A DNA stretch of 64,000 bases from Dichetophora obliterata. Taxonomy: Eukaryota > Arthropoda > Insecta > Diptera > Sciomyzidae. The translations under genes were made by a program, and so were the position numbers. The stretch is taken from positions 226,455,293 to 226,519,292 of the forward strand of contig OY986435.1 in assembly GCA_963920525.1 (NCBI GenBank), given 5' to 3'. Under the pieces are notes generated by a model. That model was not told the DNA's origin, searched no databases, and worked only from the letters and a program-made list of their open reading frames with translations. The first letter of the stretch is position 1. Each line of letters starts with the position of its first letter. Positions 43,246 to 53,465 of this stretch are shown one piece after another.

Positions 43246-44189
43246 AGATAGGAATATTAGAAAACATATTCTCAAAAATTTGTGCATGTATTTGTGCATA
43301 AAAAAATCAACAATGATCGTCACTCTTGTTCTTAATCGTCCGCAAGCTCACAAAGAAATCACTTGGCAACTCCTGAAATTAATGCATATAATCTGTTTGT
43401 TAGCATATAAATACTTGAGTTAGGTTGCAATAAGATGTTTGCAACCAAAATTTATTATTAATTCGCTTTATATTGGCCTAAATATGCTTTTAAAATTTGG
43501 CAATTTCTTCAGTTGTTGTATTTGTCAACTTTTTTGAAAAATTTCTTTTACTCAAACAGCCTCTATTCATGGTGAGATTTAAAAATGGAACCATTTTCTT
43601 CTTTTTCTGCTTTTTTCTGCTGGAACTTCGTTTGCAAACAAGAAAAATAATGTATGGATTGAGTATTTTAACATTTTAAACTTTAAGTTGTGATAAAGGA
43701 ATATGTTGATCATTCAAATAATTACATGCATGCTCTTATTTTATTATATATCGTCAAACAAAGTTTGACAATTTGCACACTTGTTGTATTTGTCAGTGGC
43801 TTTTTATTTTCACCACTGCGTCATTTCATTTTCAGAGTTGCCAACTATCATTGTTTTATTAATAAATTTTTTCATAGAGGGTGTGTGTCAAAAAGAAACT
43901 TTTCAGTCATGGTAGGATAGAAAATATCAGGTTGAATAAAATTTGTGTGTGTTGAAATAAATTTGTCTTTTTTGCTGTGTCAAATGGACGACGAAATTTT
44001 GACAATTGCAAATTTTGACGTTTCAGATTTCGGTCGTGTCTTAGCGCAAATATTTTATTTAATTTGCATTTTATCAATTTGCGACATATTTAATTCGAGT
44101 GCTTGTACTTGCAACATATTTCGTAAACTTGTAATATTGTAAACTTAAAAAACTTAAAAAATAACAAATTAATAAAAAAAAAATTAACG

Positions 44190-44809
44190 AAAGTGCTTGA
44201 GTTTGTGTGAGTGTGTGTGTGGGCCAACGATCTTCAACATCAGCAAGTGCAGCAAAGTTAAATTGGCTTTCTTTGCTGGCGAACATCCTCCAAGTGCCAC
44301 CACCAGCAAGTGCAGTGCAAAATTTGTTGCTAGCCGACATCCTACAAGTGCCATCACCAGCATCACAAGCAAGTGCAGCGCAAATTTCCTGATTCTTTTG
44401 TTTCCCAACTTGCCAAGTGCAGCACAATTCAATTGACTGGTCAACTCTCCAATATTTCAGAAGCACCATTTCAGCATGTCTCAAGCGCAGAGGCAAATTT
44501 CTGCCATTATACTCCGGCGTGAATTAAATAAATTGAAAGCGGAGAATTTGCGCTTCATTTGCTTGTGCTGCTGGTGATGGCACTTGGCACATGTTGGCTA
44601 GCAAGAAATTTGCGCTGCACTTGCTTGTGCTGCTGCTGGTGGCACTTGGAGGATGTTGGCTAGCAACAAATTTTGCGCTGCACTTGCTTGTGCTGCTGGT
44701 GGTGGCACTTGGAGGACGTTCACCAGCAAAGAAAGCCAATTTAACTTTGCTGCACTTGCTGGTGCACCGGGATATCGTTGACCCACGCACACACAAACTC
44801 GAGCACTTT
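44190..44809. repeat. Head-to-head inverted copies with internal ~66-bp units
   Basis: Arms at 44190-44400 and 44590-44809 are inverted copies: gtgcttgagtttgtgtgagt, ccaacgat, gcaagtgcagcaaagttaaa, tggctttctttgctgg. Each arm holds tandem units of about 66 bases built from 'gcaagtgcagcgcaaattt', 'gctagcc-acatcctccaag' and 'tgccaccaccagca'. Because the units are open in several frames, the apparent proteins here are repeat artefacts. The centre starts a possible short frame (MSQAQRQISAIILRRELNKL, 44476) that could be the beginning of a retroelement gag, but it ends quickly. Confidence 0.65.
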
Positions 44810-44810
44810 A

Positions 44811-44926
44811 GTTATTTTTTTAAGTGCAAACTCTTTAGGCTGGTTGAACGATTTTGGTAGAGGGTAAATCTTTCGTCATTTTGCGAGTAACTCTTGTCAT
44901 CAATACAGACAGCGAGCAGGTTTTTA
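44811..44926 (+). repeat. Direct repeat, downstream copy
   Basis: Partner of 43128-43245 (tttaggctggttgaacgatt, agagggtaaatctttcg, taactcttgtcatcaatac). It directly follows the right arm of the inverted pair. Confidence 0.65.
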
Positions 44927-46216
44927 AATGACGCTCTTGGATCTTGACCACAAGGCACCCAGCAAATGTAGCAAGCAACCATCAATAAGTTCCTCTGCTG
45001 ACGCATCGTTTTTTTCACTGCCTTTGCTCCGCTGCGAAACACTGAATGATATAGTTTTTTCAATGTATATGTAGAGCCACTGTAGGTTAAAATAAAATAA
45101 ATTTTAAATTTTTGATATTTGGTTTTTGTTTGATTGGCCGTGAAGTCCCTTTTGATGCCACCACTCATAGTACAACTAGACAAGGTAGTTTTAGGGCTGA
45201 ATGTGTTCTCTTTCTTAGTGACCACAACTGTCAAACTCAGCCATTTTAGTATTTTGGCCAATTTTTGCTTTCATATTGCATTCTCATTGGTTGCAGATTT
45301 TGTATGAAATGTCAACTTCGTTTTGACAGTTTCCGTCACCGGCTCTCCGCCCAAACACTACCTTGTCTAAATTTGCCATTCCACCACTTGAGATTTTGCT
45401 ACCAGGCAAACAGAAAACATAGCAAGCAAAATGCGGTTTATTTCCTGACGCCGATTCGTTCATCCCCTCTAACGTTGCGCAACCGCTGTGAACCTTTCCA
45501 TTCTCACTGCGTTGTTGATGTAGATTTGCCATGTAATTGTTGTTGTACAGTAAGCTGGAGTTTTTTTAGATTATTTTGTAGCTACAGTCGGCATATGACA
45601 ACTGATTTATTTTAGATAAGAGTTTAAATCAATTTTTGAAATTTTGTATAATTGACTGAAACTATTTCTATTAACTAAATGTACCATAAATGTAAATGTA
45701 AATGTACCATATCAAAAATATATACACATAATTCATATCATTTTTTTCAAATTATTTCATTACTGAATTAATTTAAAAATTTAAATCTTATTTATATCTT
45801 TTTATATAGTAACACAATATTCATGCACGCTATATATAGTTTGTGTTGTGTATTAAAATAAGAATATATAAGAAATAGATATAATATGTAAGTTATATAA
45901 AATTTAATATAGTAAATGTATATAGTAATGTATGCTAGCAAGATCTCAAGTGGAGGAAGGCATTAAAAGAGACTTCAGAGCTAACTGCTGAAATAAAATG
46001 AAATTTCAATTTTTCATATTTGTATTTTGTTTGACTGTCGTGAAGTCTCTTTTAATGCCTCCACTTTAGATCTTGCTAGCAGGCAAACAGAAAAAATAGC
46101 AAGCAAAGTGCTATTTAACTGCGCCATCAACAATTACCAAGGAAATCTACCTACAAACAAGGACGCACAGAGAAGAACAAGATCAGAGCGGAACTTTTAG
46201 AACTTTTTGATTTTCA
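44927..46216. repeat. Mosaic of related repeat fragments
   Basis: 'ttgctaccaggcaaacagaa' at 45404 recurs as 'ttgctagcaggcaaacagaa' at 46072. An inverted pair gcaagatctcaagtggagg / cctccactttagatcttgc spans 45938-46076 with 'gcattaaaagagacttc' inside each arm, and a similar 'gaagtcccttttgatgcc' occurs at 45144. These are pieces of one non-coding family. No gene recognised. Confidence 0.5.
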
Positions 46217-46301
46217 TCCTACATGTAGGACGGGCTGCAGTATGAGCTTTCGCACATCCTACATGTCCGTCTGACATGTCAAATCCATCCTACATGTAGG
46301 A
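46217..46301. repeat. Cluster of TCCTACATGTAGGA palindromes
   Basis: Perfect 14-base palindromes at 46217-46230 and 46288-46301, with a partial one (TCCTACATGTCC) at 46257-46268 and a small GACATGTC palindrome at 46273. It could be the ends of a ~90-bp miniature element or a cluster of binding sites. Confidence 0.6.
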
Positions 46302-47439
46302 TAGTCTGAAACCCCCTATTAGCATGAAAATTCTTACATAACAGTAAGGCGGTCCGTGGCAGGACAACGTCTTCCAGGGAATACTAATATTTTATATATA
46401 GGTTTTCGCTTCGGTCTGCAGTCCCCTCACTGCTATACTTTTTTTTTCAACAATAACATCACGACAAACAAAATGAAGACTAAAAAAACACCCTTTTTTA
46501 CCCCAGCTAGAAGGGGCTAGAGGGAGAGCTAGAGCAAATAAATCATGGGCACTTTATTTTTTTTAGCCGAAATGACCACAGACTTAAATAAAATTGAAAA
46601 CTTTAAGACAGGTTAATTTTCCCTTCCTTATCTAGAGGTACCCTTTGTTACTAAATCTGCATCACTAGAGCAAAATTGGACAGCTGACAGACAGTTTTTC
46701 AGGTGAAAGTAGCGTGGATCAAGTGAATACGATGTGGCTGACTCTCCTAACTAAATTCGTAAGGTAAAAATAACTTTGATCAGGTAAGAGTATTTTTCAC
46801 TAAGTGTAAAATGCTATAAAAATTTCAGACCAAAATTCAAAATATTAACGAAGTTATAGAATATAGTCGAGAGTTAAAAGTTTAACAGCGGCTTTCGCGA
46901 AACAACGTTTTTTTTTATCGGCCCGGGTGTTTAAAAAAATGCTATCATACTGATTGGTATGAAATGTTAATACGTTATTATACACATCAATGGCTCACGT
47001 AGGTAGTAGAATTGTTTTTTTATAATTTTTTCATATTTTTTAACCCCGATTTTCAACGAAATTTTAAGTTCCAAATGACGTCAAGTGCCGTAGTTCTGCC
47101 AAGGCCAGCAGCACAACTTTTTTTAGGTGTCAACTTTGGACGTAAAAAATTAAAAAAAACGTTTATAAATAAAAGTTCCCAAAATAATACTTGAAAATTA
47201 GGCCGGAGCATCAGACTTCATCCTAAAATTGAAGTCATACAAACTAGCTTTGAAAAATTCCTCCAATATTAGGGAGAGAAATTGAACATGCTTCAATTAG
47301 CTCTAAAATAACATAAAATTACTTGAGTTTTTCAAGCAGAAACAATGAATGGCTTTTGGTTTGTTAGCAGAAGCGAGGCAGTTCGTTCAACGCCATTCAA
47401 GCTGTTAACACCTTTACATTTGAGCAGCTTTATGTTTTG
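46302..47439. other. Intergenic stretch, no gene seen
   Basis: AT-rich with no convincing coding region or paired terminal repeats. Confidence 0.45.
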
Positions 47440-47910
47440 ATTGGCCCCATTCAGCCCAAAATTTGCTACGTAGCTACTCCACAACTTTCGGGCTGAATGG
47501 CATGTATCATAATATGCTCAAACAACATGTTCCCCGATCGGTCGCCATCTTAGGTATCGAAAAAATTTTATGGTACTTTGGTTGAGCTGCTTATGCTCTT
47601 TTCATTTTGACAGCTAAAAAAACATGGCTGCAAATTGTTAACTGTTGCTGAAGTTGTGCTGTGAAGTGAAAATAGATAATTATTAATTATTAGAAGATTA
47701 TTCTTTAATAAAGCTGTTAATTAATGATTTCTTGTGTGAAACGAATGCACAATAGTATAAACAAATTTTAGATGTTAAAAAAAAAACAACGAATGGCGAA
47801 CAGCTGTTTGCCGTTTGACGTTTCGCAAAAAACCCATTCAGCAGAAAGTATCACTTTATGCTACTTCGCTACCTGAGCACTTTTTCGGCTGGAATGCGGC
47901 CATTGAAAAC
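47440..47910. mobile_element. Possible miniature inverted-repeat element
   Basis: Ends read attggccccattcagcccaa and, inverted, aatggccgcattccagccga, an imperfect ~25-base match. Further 'cattcagc' motifs lie inside (47496 inverted, 47832). No target duplication found. Confidence 0.4.
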
Positions 47911-48518
47911 TTAACCAAGCCACAAAAAAAAAAAAACAAACATGAACTGTGATGCTGCATTCATTATTCGAAACAAGCCAGTCATTATTTGAAATTAGTT
48001 CAACACAAGATGCTAAAAAGTGAACGAGCAGTTAATTTGCATTATATTATGTGCTCTGCAGATATTGCATACATATTATAAACTATTTAACATTTTGCAA
48101 GTTGCTTGGAAATTTTGCAATGTTGCCTTTATTTATCTTTAACTGTTATTAATATCGATAATTTTAATTTTACTTGTTTAGTAAGATTTAAATTTGTTTT
48201 GCCTTTGAATTTCATGGCAACGGAATGAAACTTCCTTGACTATTCAGTTCTAAATAGGATTTAGAAGAAAACTCATGTGCTTGAGAGCGTTTAAAATCAA
48301 TGCAATGTAATTTTAAAGCTTTTAACAAACTTTCTAAAGCAACATCAATCGCTTCTTTAAATATCCTAGTTTTTGAGATACATAGCGCCCTTCAAATCGA
48401 AAAATTATAATTTTTTTCTCTAAAAATTTAACTAAGAATATAATTTTCTCCAGATATTTTCTCAGTGTATGCATATTTTAAATACAGTATTTTGAAACGT
48501 ATAAGCGAATATTGTGTA
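47911..48518. other. Intergenic stretch, no gene seen
   Basis: AT-rich sequence up to the SINE head. Nothing coding recognised. Confidence 0.45.
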
Positions 48519-48840
48519 GGCCGTAGCCTATTGGGTAGAGTGCGTGGCCCGTAGACTAAGTAACCGCAGTAGCCCGGATTCGATTCTCAGCTCAGACAGA
48601 ATGTTTCTAAATTGATCTAATATTTCTGTTCGGTCGCCACCTCTCTGGAGACAATGGAAAACCTCAGAGAGTAAAAAACTTTCATGTAAAGCTTCTTGAG
48701 AACATAAGCCGTTCGGAGTCGGAATTAAGAGATCATTTGTGTTTAACCCATTAGTGCAAATAGTCCGTTTAAACGGACGCTAACATTTTAATACTTCACG
48801 CCCGTATTTAGACATAAATACTTGAAGCACGTGTTCTGTA

Positions 48841-50143
48841 CAGTGTGAACCAGAATAACTGTCACTGTTTTTTGGTTTGCTCCCTACCTTAAGAAGTTCA
48901 ATTTAAAAACTTTTTAAGTTGACCAAGCTTTGAAATTGAATTACAAACAGACCATAATTAAACATTTCCAGAGCTTAGCCATTTTTAAATCAGTATCGCA
49001 ATGGAAGCTAAACGGGAGCTAGTTGTAAACTTGTATTTAAAAAACTTAAAAATGTGCGAGATTATTAAGAAACTTAAACCGCTCGATATCGGGAAGAGAT
49101 TTATTTATAGAACTGTAAAACGGTTTAATGAAACGGGAAGTTGTAAAATTGCAAAGAAATCTGGGTGCAAACGAACTGTGAGAACAAAAGCGACCATAAA
49201 ATGCGTCAGAGAAAGAATAAGACGAAATCCAGCTCAATCGGGTCGATCTATGGCAAAGGGCATGCAGATATCCCAGTCATCAATACGGCGGATATTGAAA
49301 AATGATCTTGGGCTCACAGCTTATAAGAAGCAGCGCGTGCATGGCCTTACTGACACGCAAAAAAAATTGCGAGTTGAAAAAAGCAGAGAGCTTTTGCGTT
49401 GGGATGAAGGAGATGAAATTTTATTTTCTGATGAAAAAATGTTTCTACTACAAGATAGCCACAATCAACAAAACAATCGCGTGTATGCAGTAAGTCTCGC
49501 AGATGCTCCCAGAGATAAATTGGCCGTGGAGCGTTACCAGAATGTGTCGAAAGTAATGGTATGGGGAGCAATATCAACAAAAGGCAAGTTACCGCTACTT
49601 TTCATAGATCGAGGGGTCAAAATTGATACAAACTATTACATCGAACACGTTTTGGAAGGCCATTTAAAACCTCATGCCCAGGACTTATATGGCGATGAAT
49701 ATTTTTGTTTCCAGCAAAATTCTGCGCCTTCACATAAGGCAAAACGCACTCAAGACTGGTGTCAGCAAAATGTTCCCGATTTTATATCAGCCAAAGAATG
49801 GCCAGCTGCGTCGCCAGATCTTAACCCTCTCGACTTCTGTGTATGGGGCTATATGTTGAGCAAAATTGGCAACACAAAAGGTCTTAACATTGATAATTTC
49901 AAAGCTCGGCTGATAGACATTTGGAATGAAATGGATCAAGACATGGTGCGTGCCGCTTGCAAATCATTCTTCAAACGTTTGCGTCAAACAATCAAAGAGA
50001 AAGGAGAAAGATTTGAATTAACGGCCTGATTCCCTTAAGTTTGTAATATTTTTTTAGCAAATAAAAAGAAATTATGAAATTTCATTGACTACTTTAGTAT
50101 TTATGGCGCATTATTTTAGTGACACTTATTCTGGTTCACACTG
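48841..50143 (+). mobile_element. Mariner/maT-type element with intact frame and ends
   Basis: Ends CAGTGTGAACCAGAATAACT and, inverted, CAGTGTGAACCAGAATAAGT: 26-base terminal repeats with one mismatch. TA lies on both sides (48839-48840, 50144-50145). Length is 1303 bp. It sits in the 5' leader of the piggyBac and is the youngest layer of the nest. Confidence 0.92.
49001..50029 (+). CDS. Tc1/mariner-superfamily transposase (DD37D/maT-like), 342 aa, catalytic Asp replaced
   Basis: An uninterrupted frame of normal length for the family. Residues 1-120 form the DNA-binding half, with helix-turn-helix patterns around residues 18-45 (IIKKLKPLDIGKRFIYRTVK) and 85-105 (ISQSSIRRILKNDLG). The catalytic half has ILFSDEKMF (Asp144), WGAISTKGKLPLL, FCFQQNSAPSHKA (residue 240) and SPDLNPLDFCVWGY (Asp278). 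With residue 240 as the second position, 37 residues lie before Asp278, the DD37D spacing of maT-like elements. Residue 240 is Asn (codon AAT, 49718-49720) instead of Asp (GAT), a single G-to-A change expected to abolish cutting. The start at 49001 is the first ATG after the terminal repeat. The frame is otherwise undamaged. Confidence 0.9.
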   Translation: MEAKRELVVNLYLKNLKMCEIIKKLKPLDIGKRFIYRTVKRFNETGSCKIAKKSGCKRTVRTKATIKCVRERIRRNPAQSGRSMAKGMQISQSSIRRILKNDLGLTAYKKQRVHGLTDTQKKLRVEKSRELLRWDEGDEILFSDEKMFLLQDSHNQQNNRVYAVSLADAPRDKLAVERYQNVSKVMVWGAISTKGKLPLLFIDRGVKIDTNYYIEHVLEGHLKPHAQDLYGDEYFCFQQNSAPSHKAKRTQDWCQQNVPDFISAKEWPAASPDLNPLDFCVWGYMLSKIGNTKGLNIDNFKARLIDIWNEMDQDMVRAACKSFFKRLRQTIKEKGERFELTA

Positions 50144-50226
50144 TAGAGTTGTCGGCATATCAACAAAACAGTTATCTAGTCATTTGTTGCGAGTGCGGTG
50201 CTGTGTGTGGTCTTCTAGTTGAAAAC

Positions 50227-52159
50227 ATGGAGAACAAATTTAACAACATTTTCAAAGCATATAGCGGGTAAGCAAAAATGAAATAAAACTAAAAATAATT
50301 GTGGTGTTATAACTTCTGTGAGTAGATTACGTTTAAAATAAATACAATCAATGAATATAAGCAGAAGTAAGTGATAAACAAAATTATAATTTGTGAAATG
50401 AACGGTGTTTTATGAAGTGTCCCTTATAACGGACGCTATGCTATGTGGGCAGATTAAAACTATATTTTTTAGTCTTACAGTTACCGAAATTTTGGAAGAA
50501 TTGGAAGATTTTGATGGGAATTAGCAGGGCACTGATATTTATGCCATTCCGCTATTAGATGGAAATGATACAGACCAGGATTCTGATTTAAGTGATGACG
50601 AACATGAGGCAAATCTAAATCGTCTGGGGAGAAAATTGCTGACCATCGAAGGAGAAATAGCACAAGAGGGAAATGATGAAGACAATGAAAGCGACGATGA
50701 ACCACTAACGAAGTATCAACTGATATTTCTAATACTATTTCTAGCTTCGAAGTTCAATCTGCCAAAACTCCTACAGAATTTTTTGAACTTTTTTTTTCTG
50801 AAGATATCCTAATTCAAACTAATTTGTATGCTCTTCAAAAAAATGTTGATTTGAAAGTACCGTTGGATGAAATTAAGGTATTTATTGGTGGCATGTTGAT
50901 GTCAGGATACGCAAAATACCCGAATAAACGCATTTATTGGTCAGAAAAATCAGATGCTCCAAAATTTCTAGCCAACAGCATGCGCCTGAACCGATTTGAA
51001 AAATTTTTAAACTTTTTTCATTTAAATGATAACACCGCATTTCAGCCCACTGATCGTCTCTACAAAATAAGACCTATATTTACTCATCTTAATCAAGTGT
51101 TCGTGAAACATGGTGGACTAGCCGAGAATCTTTCCATTGATGAAAGTATGATTCCTTATTACGGAAAACACTATGCTAAACAGTATAATGTTGATAAGCC
51201 AATTAGATTTGGCTTCAAAAACTGGGCACTCAACTCAAGTGAAGGATATATGATTCAGTTTGACATATATATGGGTAAAAATGCAGAGTCCATTACCCAA
51301 GGATTCGGGCTAGGAGGCGATAAGGTTATTGATCTCCTTACAAAAGCAAATGTTCCACACAATTCTGGGTACAAGGTAATAGAAAAAATGTATTACATAT
51401 GACCAATTGCATCTGATCTATTTTATTCCCAAGCTTTTCATGGATAACTACTATACATCTGCGAAATTACTCCGTCATTTGTCCAGCTGGGGAATCTACA
51501 CATCTGGTACAATAAGAGAAGGCCGAACTGAAAAGTGCCCACTAAAACCTATTTCGGAAATGAGAAAGGAACAGAGAGGATCCTATGACTACCGTTTTTC
51601 GGACAATGGAAACATATTGCTTGTGAGATAGAAGGATAACAACGTGGTCACCATTGGCACAAATTTTGATAACAATGAAAACAGTTCCTGCACACGCTAT
51701 AAAAGGGGACACAGGGTGCTTCACAAATATCTCAGCCAAAAGTATTTCATCATTATAATCAAGGCATGGGCGGCGTTGATAAGATGGATCAGTTGGTCGC
51801 CGTCTACCGGTCGCATATCAGGCAGCGTAAGTGGTGGTGGGCTATATTCGCTTATCTACTGGATGCGTCGGTTGTTAAAGCATGGCTCCTTATGAGAAAA
51901 CTGCATCCAAATTATGCAAACTGTGCGAGCTTGCTTATTTGGAAAGGTATGGAGTACCTCTGTTAGAGGTAGTAGAACGAATATTAGCACCGATACACGT
52001 TTCGATGATAGCGATCACATAATTGACTACTCCGAAACCGACAGACGTTGTGCCAGTTGTGGCAAGAAGTCAAATTTCGTTTGCATTAAATGTGAGAAAG
52101 GTCTTCACCCTAAAGAATGCTTTAAAATTTATCATACGCCAAGTGGTCCCACCGCATAG
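50227..52159 (+). pseudogene. piggyBac transposase, broken
   Basis: Begins MENKFNNIFKAYSG. A plausible 205-bp intron (donor 50268, acceptor 50472) joins to LTVTEILEELEDFDG, then a TAG at 50522. The frame shifts near 50712 into TPTEFFELFFSEDILIQTNL, and again near 51390. The three expected catalytic Asp contexts survive in separate frames: NLSIDESMIPYYGK (~51140), KLFMDNYYTS (~51435) and GGVDKMDQLVAVYR (~51770). The C-terminal cysteine-rich domain is also visible (CASCGKKSNFVCIKCEKG, 52050). An additional TAG lies at 51629. The protein is dead as encoded, though the element ends are intact. Confidence 0.87.
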
Positions 52160-52576
52160 AGTCCCTTAAAACGGACGGTCTGTAAAACCTAAGTTATATG
52201 CTTTTAATAATAACTATATTTAAAAATGCTTTATTTTTATTGTTTTACTTTGTAATAAATCAAAATAAATAGAATGGGTACGCCAGGGAGCTTCATGCAC
52301 TAATGGGTTAAATATTTAATAATACGCACATCACAATTTATTAAGAGTTGTTCGGTCAAAGTCCTTTCAAGACCTGAAATTACCATTATATTTTTTTACT
52401 TACCATTTACTCATATATTTTGTTTTAGGTTGCTATTTTTTTAATCTTTAAATAGGGTAGAAACCCATTTTTCGGTCAAAATAATTTGAACGATTATAAT
52501 AGAAATAGTAAACTGAAAAACAGAATTTAAATTTTTATAGCACATTTGGTTTTTGTTTATGAAAAAATCGGAATTG

Positions 52577-53450
52577 AACAATACATGCACGGAAGAGCAC
52601 CGGCAGAGGTACGAGTACTTTACTGGTGCTCAAAAGAGGCGGATAGCCACTATAGTCAGGGATGTCGTAAAACGCGAAGTCGCCAAGCAATTGGAAAGAC
52701 AGTGATACACCATTGTTTTAAAAAACGCGCTGCAGAGTAGAGCGCAGCTGAACCAAATGTTAACAAGCGGCAAAGATCAGCTGAGAACTCCAACCGAACC
52801 ACAGCAGTCGACTAAAAGACCAAAACAACGGGAAAGCCAAGGCCAGAAGCAACCCGCTCCATCCCTGGCTCCGTCCGAAAATGCTCAGGACAATTAGCTT
52901 AGCACCTCGAAACAATCCTACAGAGACGCCATGGCCGCATGTAAGGTTGCTATCATGCATAGTATGCATCCCAACAAAATCCTGACTGATGAGCAGATCA
53001 CTCCCATCAAAAGAAGTTTTCTGACAGAGATCGACAAAACAAACATGTCTGCAAATGTAGGATTCATCATCAGCCAAGCCAGGGATGGTTGGCTCTTTCT
53101 AACATGTTACAACAAAAAGACACGTGATTGGATAATGTTTGTGACAGAGTAAGTCAAAACATTCCCAGATGCCAGCTTTAAGGTGACTGAGGGCAATGAC
53201 ATACCCAAGCTGTTCACCTATATCACCTATATCCCTCTCGAGGATGTCATGCCTGCAAACTCCCTCATGGTCTGATTAGACAGGCAAAATATAGGACTCA
53301 CAACATCTGGCTGGCGAGTTTTAAGATAGCAAAGAAGCAGCATAGGTGGTGAAACCATAACTCTGTCTGTGGCTGAGGCCTCTAAGGACAAAATCCTAGC
53401 TCGAGGAAATGCTGCAACTACTGATAACAAAATTCGCAGAAAATACTGAC
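52577..53450 (+). pseudogene. Retroelement ORF1-like protein with a DUF4780-like domain, broken
   Basis: The main frame reads TGAQKRRIATIVRDVVKREV, then STSKQSYRDAMAACKVAIMH, NKILTDEQITPIKRSFLTEI, VGFIISQARDGWLFLTCYNK, and FTYITYIPLEDVMPANSL then RQNIGLTTSGWRVL. This pattern (K.AI....P...L...Q, then R..DGWL..TC....T..W, then QN.GL.T..W.VL) is that of DUF4780 proteins, often encoded by fly non-LTR retroelements. Stops at about 52700, 52900, 53150 and 53275 break it. No reverse transcriptase follows, so it is an isolated fragment. Confidence 0.6.
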
Positions 53451-53465
53451 AGAGAGGAGTAATGA

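Larger units (their letters stand above)
48747..52307 (+). mobile_element. piggyBac element, itself split by a mariner
   Basis: Ends CCCATTAGTGCAAATAG and, inverted, CCCATTAGTGCATGAAG, flanked by TTAA at 48743-48746 and 52308-52311. Without the mariner it is about 2.26 kb. Subterminal motifs with the core 'aacggac' lie on both sides: a perfect palindrome gtccgtttaaacggac at 48772 and cccttaaaacggacgg at 52163. An additional 'cccttataacggacgc' occurs at 50421. Confidence 0.9.
48519..52396 (+). mobile_element. tRNA-derived SINE, copy 2, split by a piggyBac
   Basis: The first part (48519-48746) has the head ggccgtagcctattgggtag, box B-like cggattcgattc, and the body gagaacataagccgttcgga. The second part (52312-52396) continues with aatatttaataatacgcaca and ggtcaaagtcctttcaagac, in the same order as copy 1 at 12293-12635. 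The break is exactly at the TTAA used by the piggyBac element. Confidence 0.78.

Noticed and set aside
44074..44796. Protein genes in the overlapping long open frames
   Set aside because: Frames are open on both strands because of ~66-bp tandem units; the translations are permuted copies of the repeat.
43128..44926. LTR retrotransposon with 118-bp direct repeats as LTRs
   Set aside because: The repeats lack TG..CA ends, a primer binding site and any gag/pol sequence between them.
45265..45615. 116-residue plus-strand protein
   Set aside because: Overlaps a mosaic of dispersed repeats; no conserved pattern recognised; cysteine-rich look comes from the repeat.
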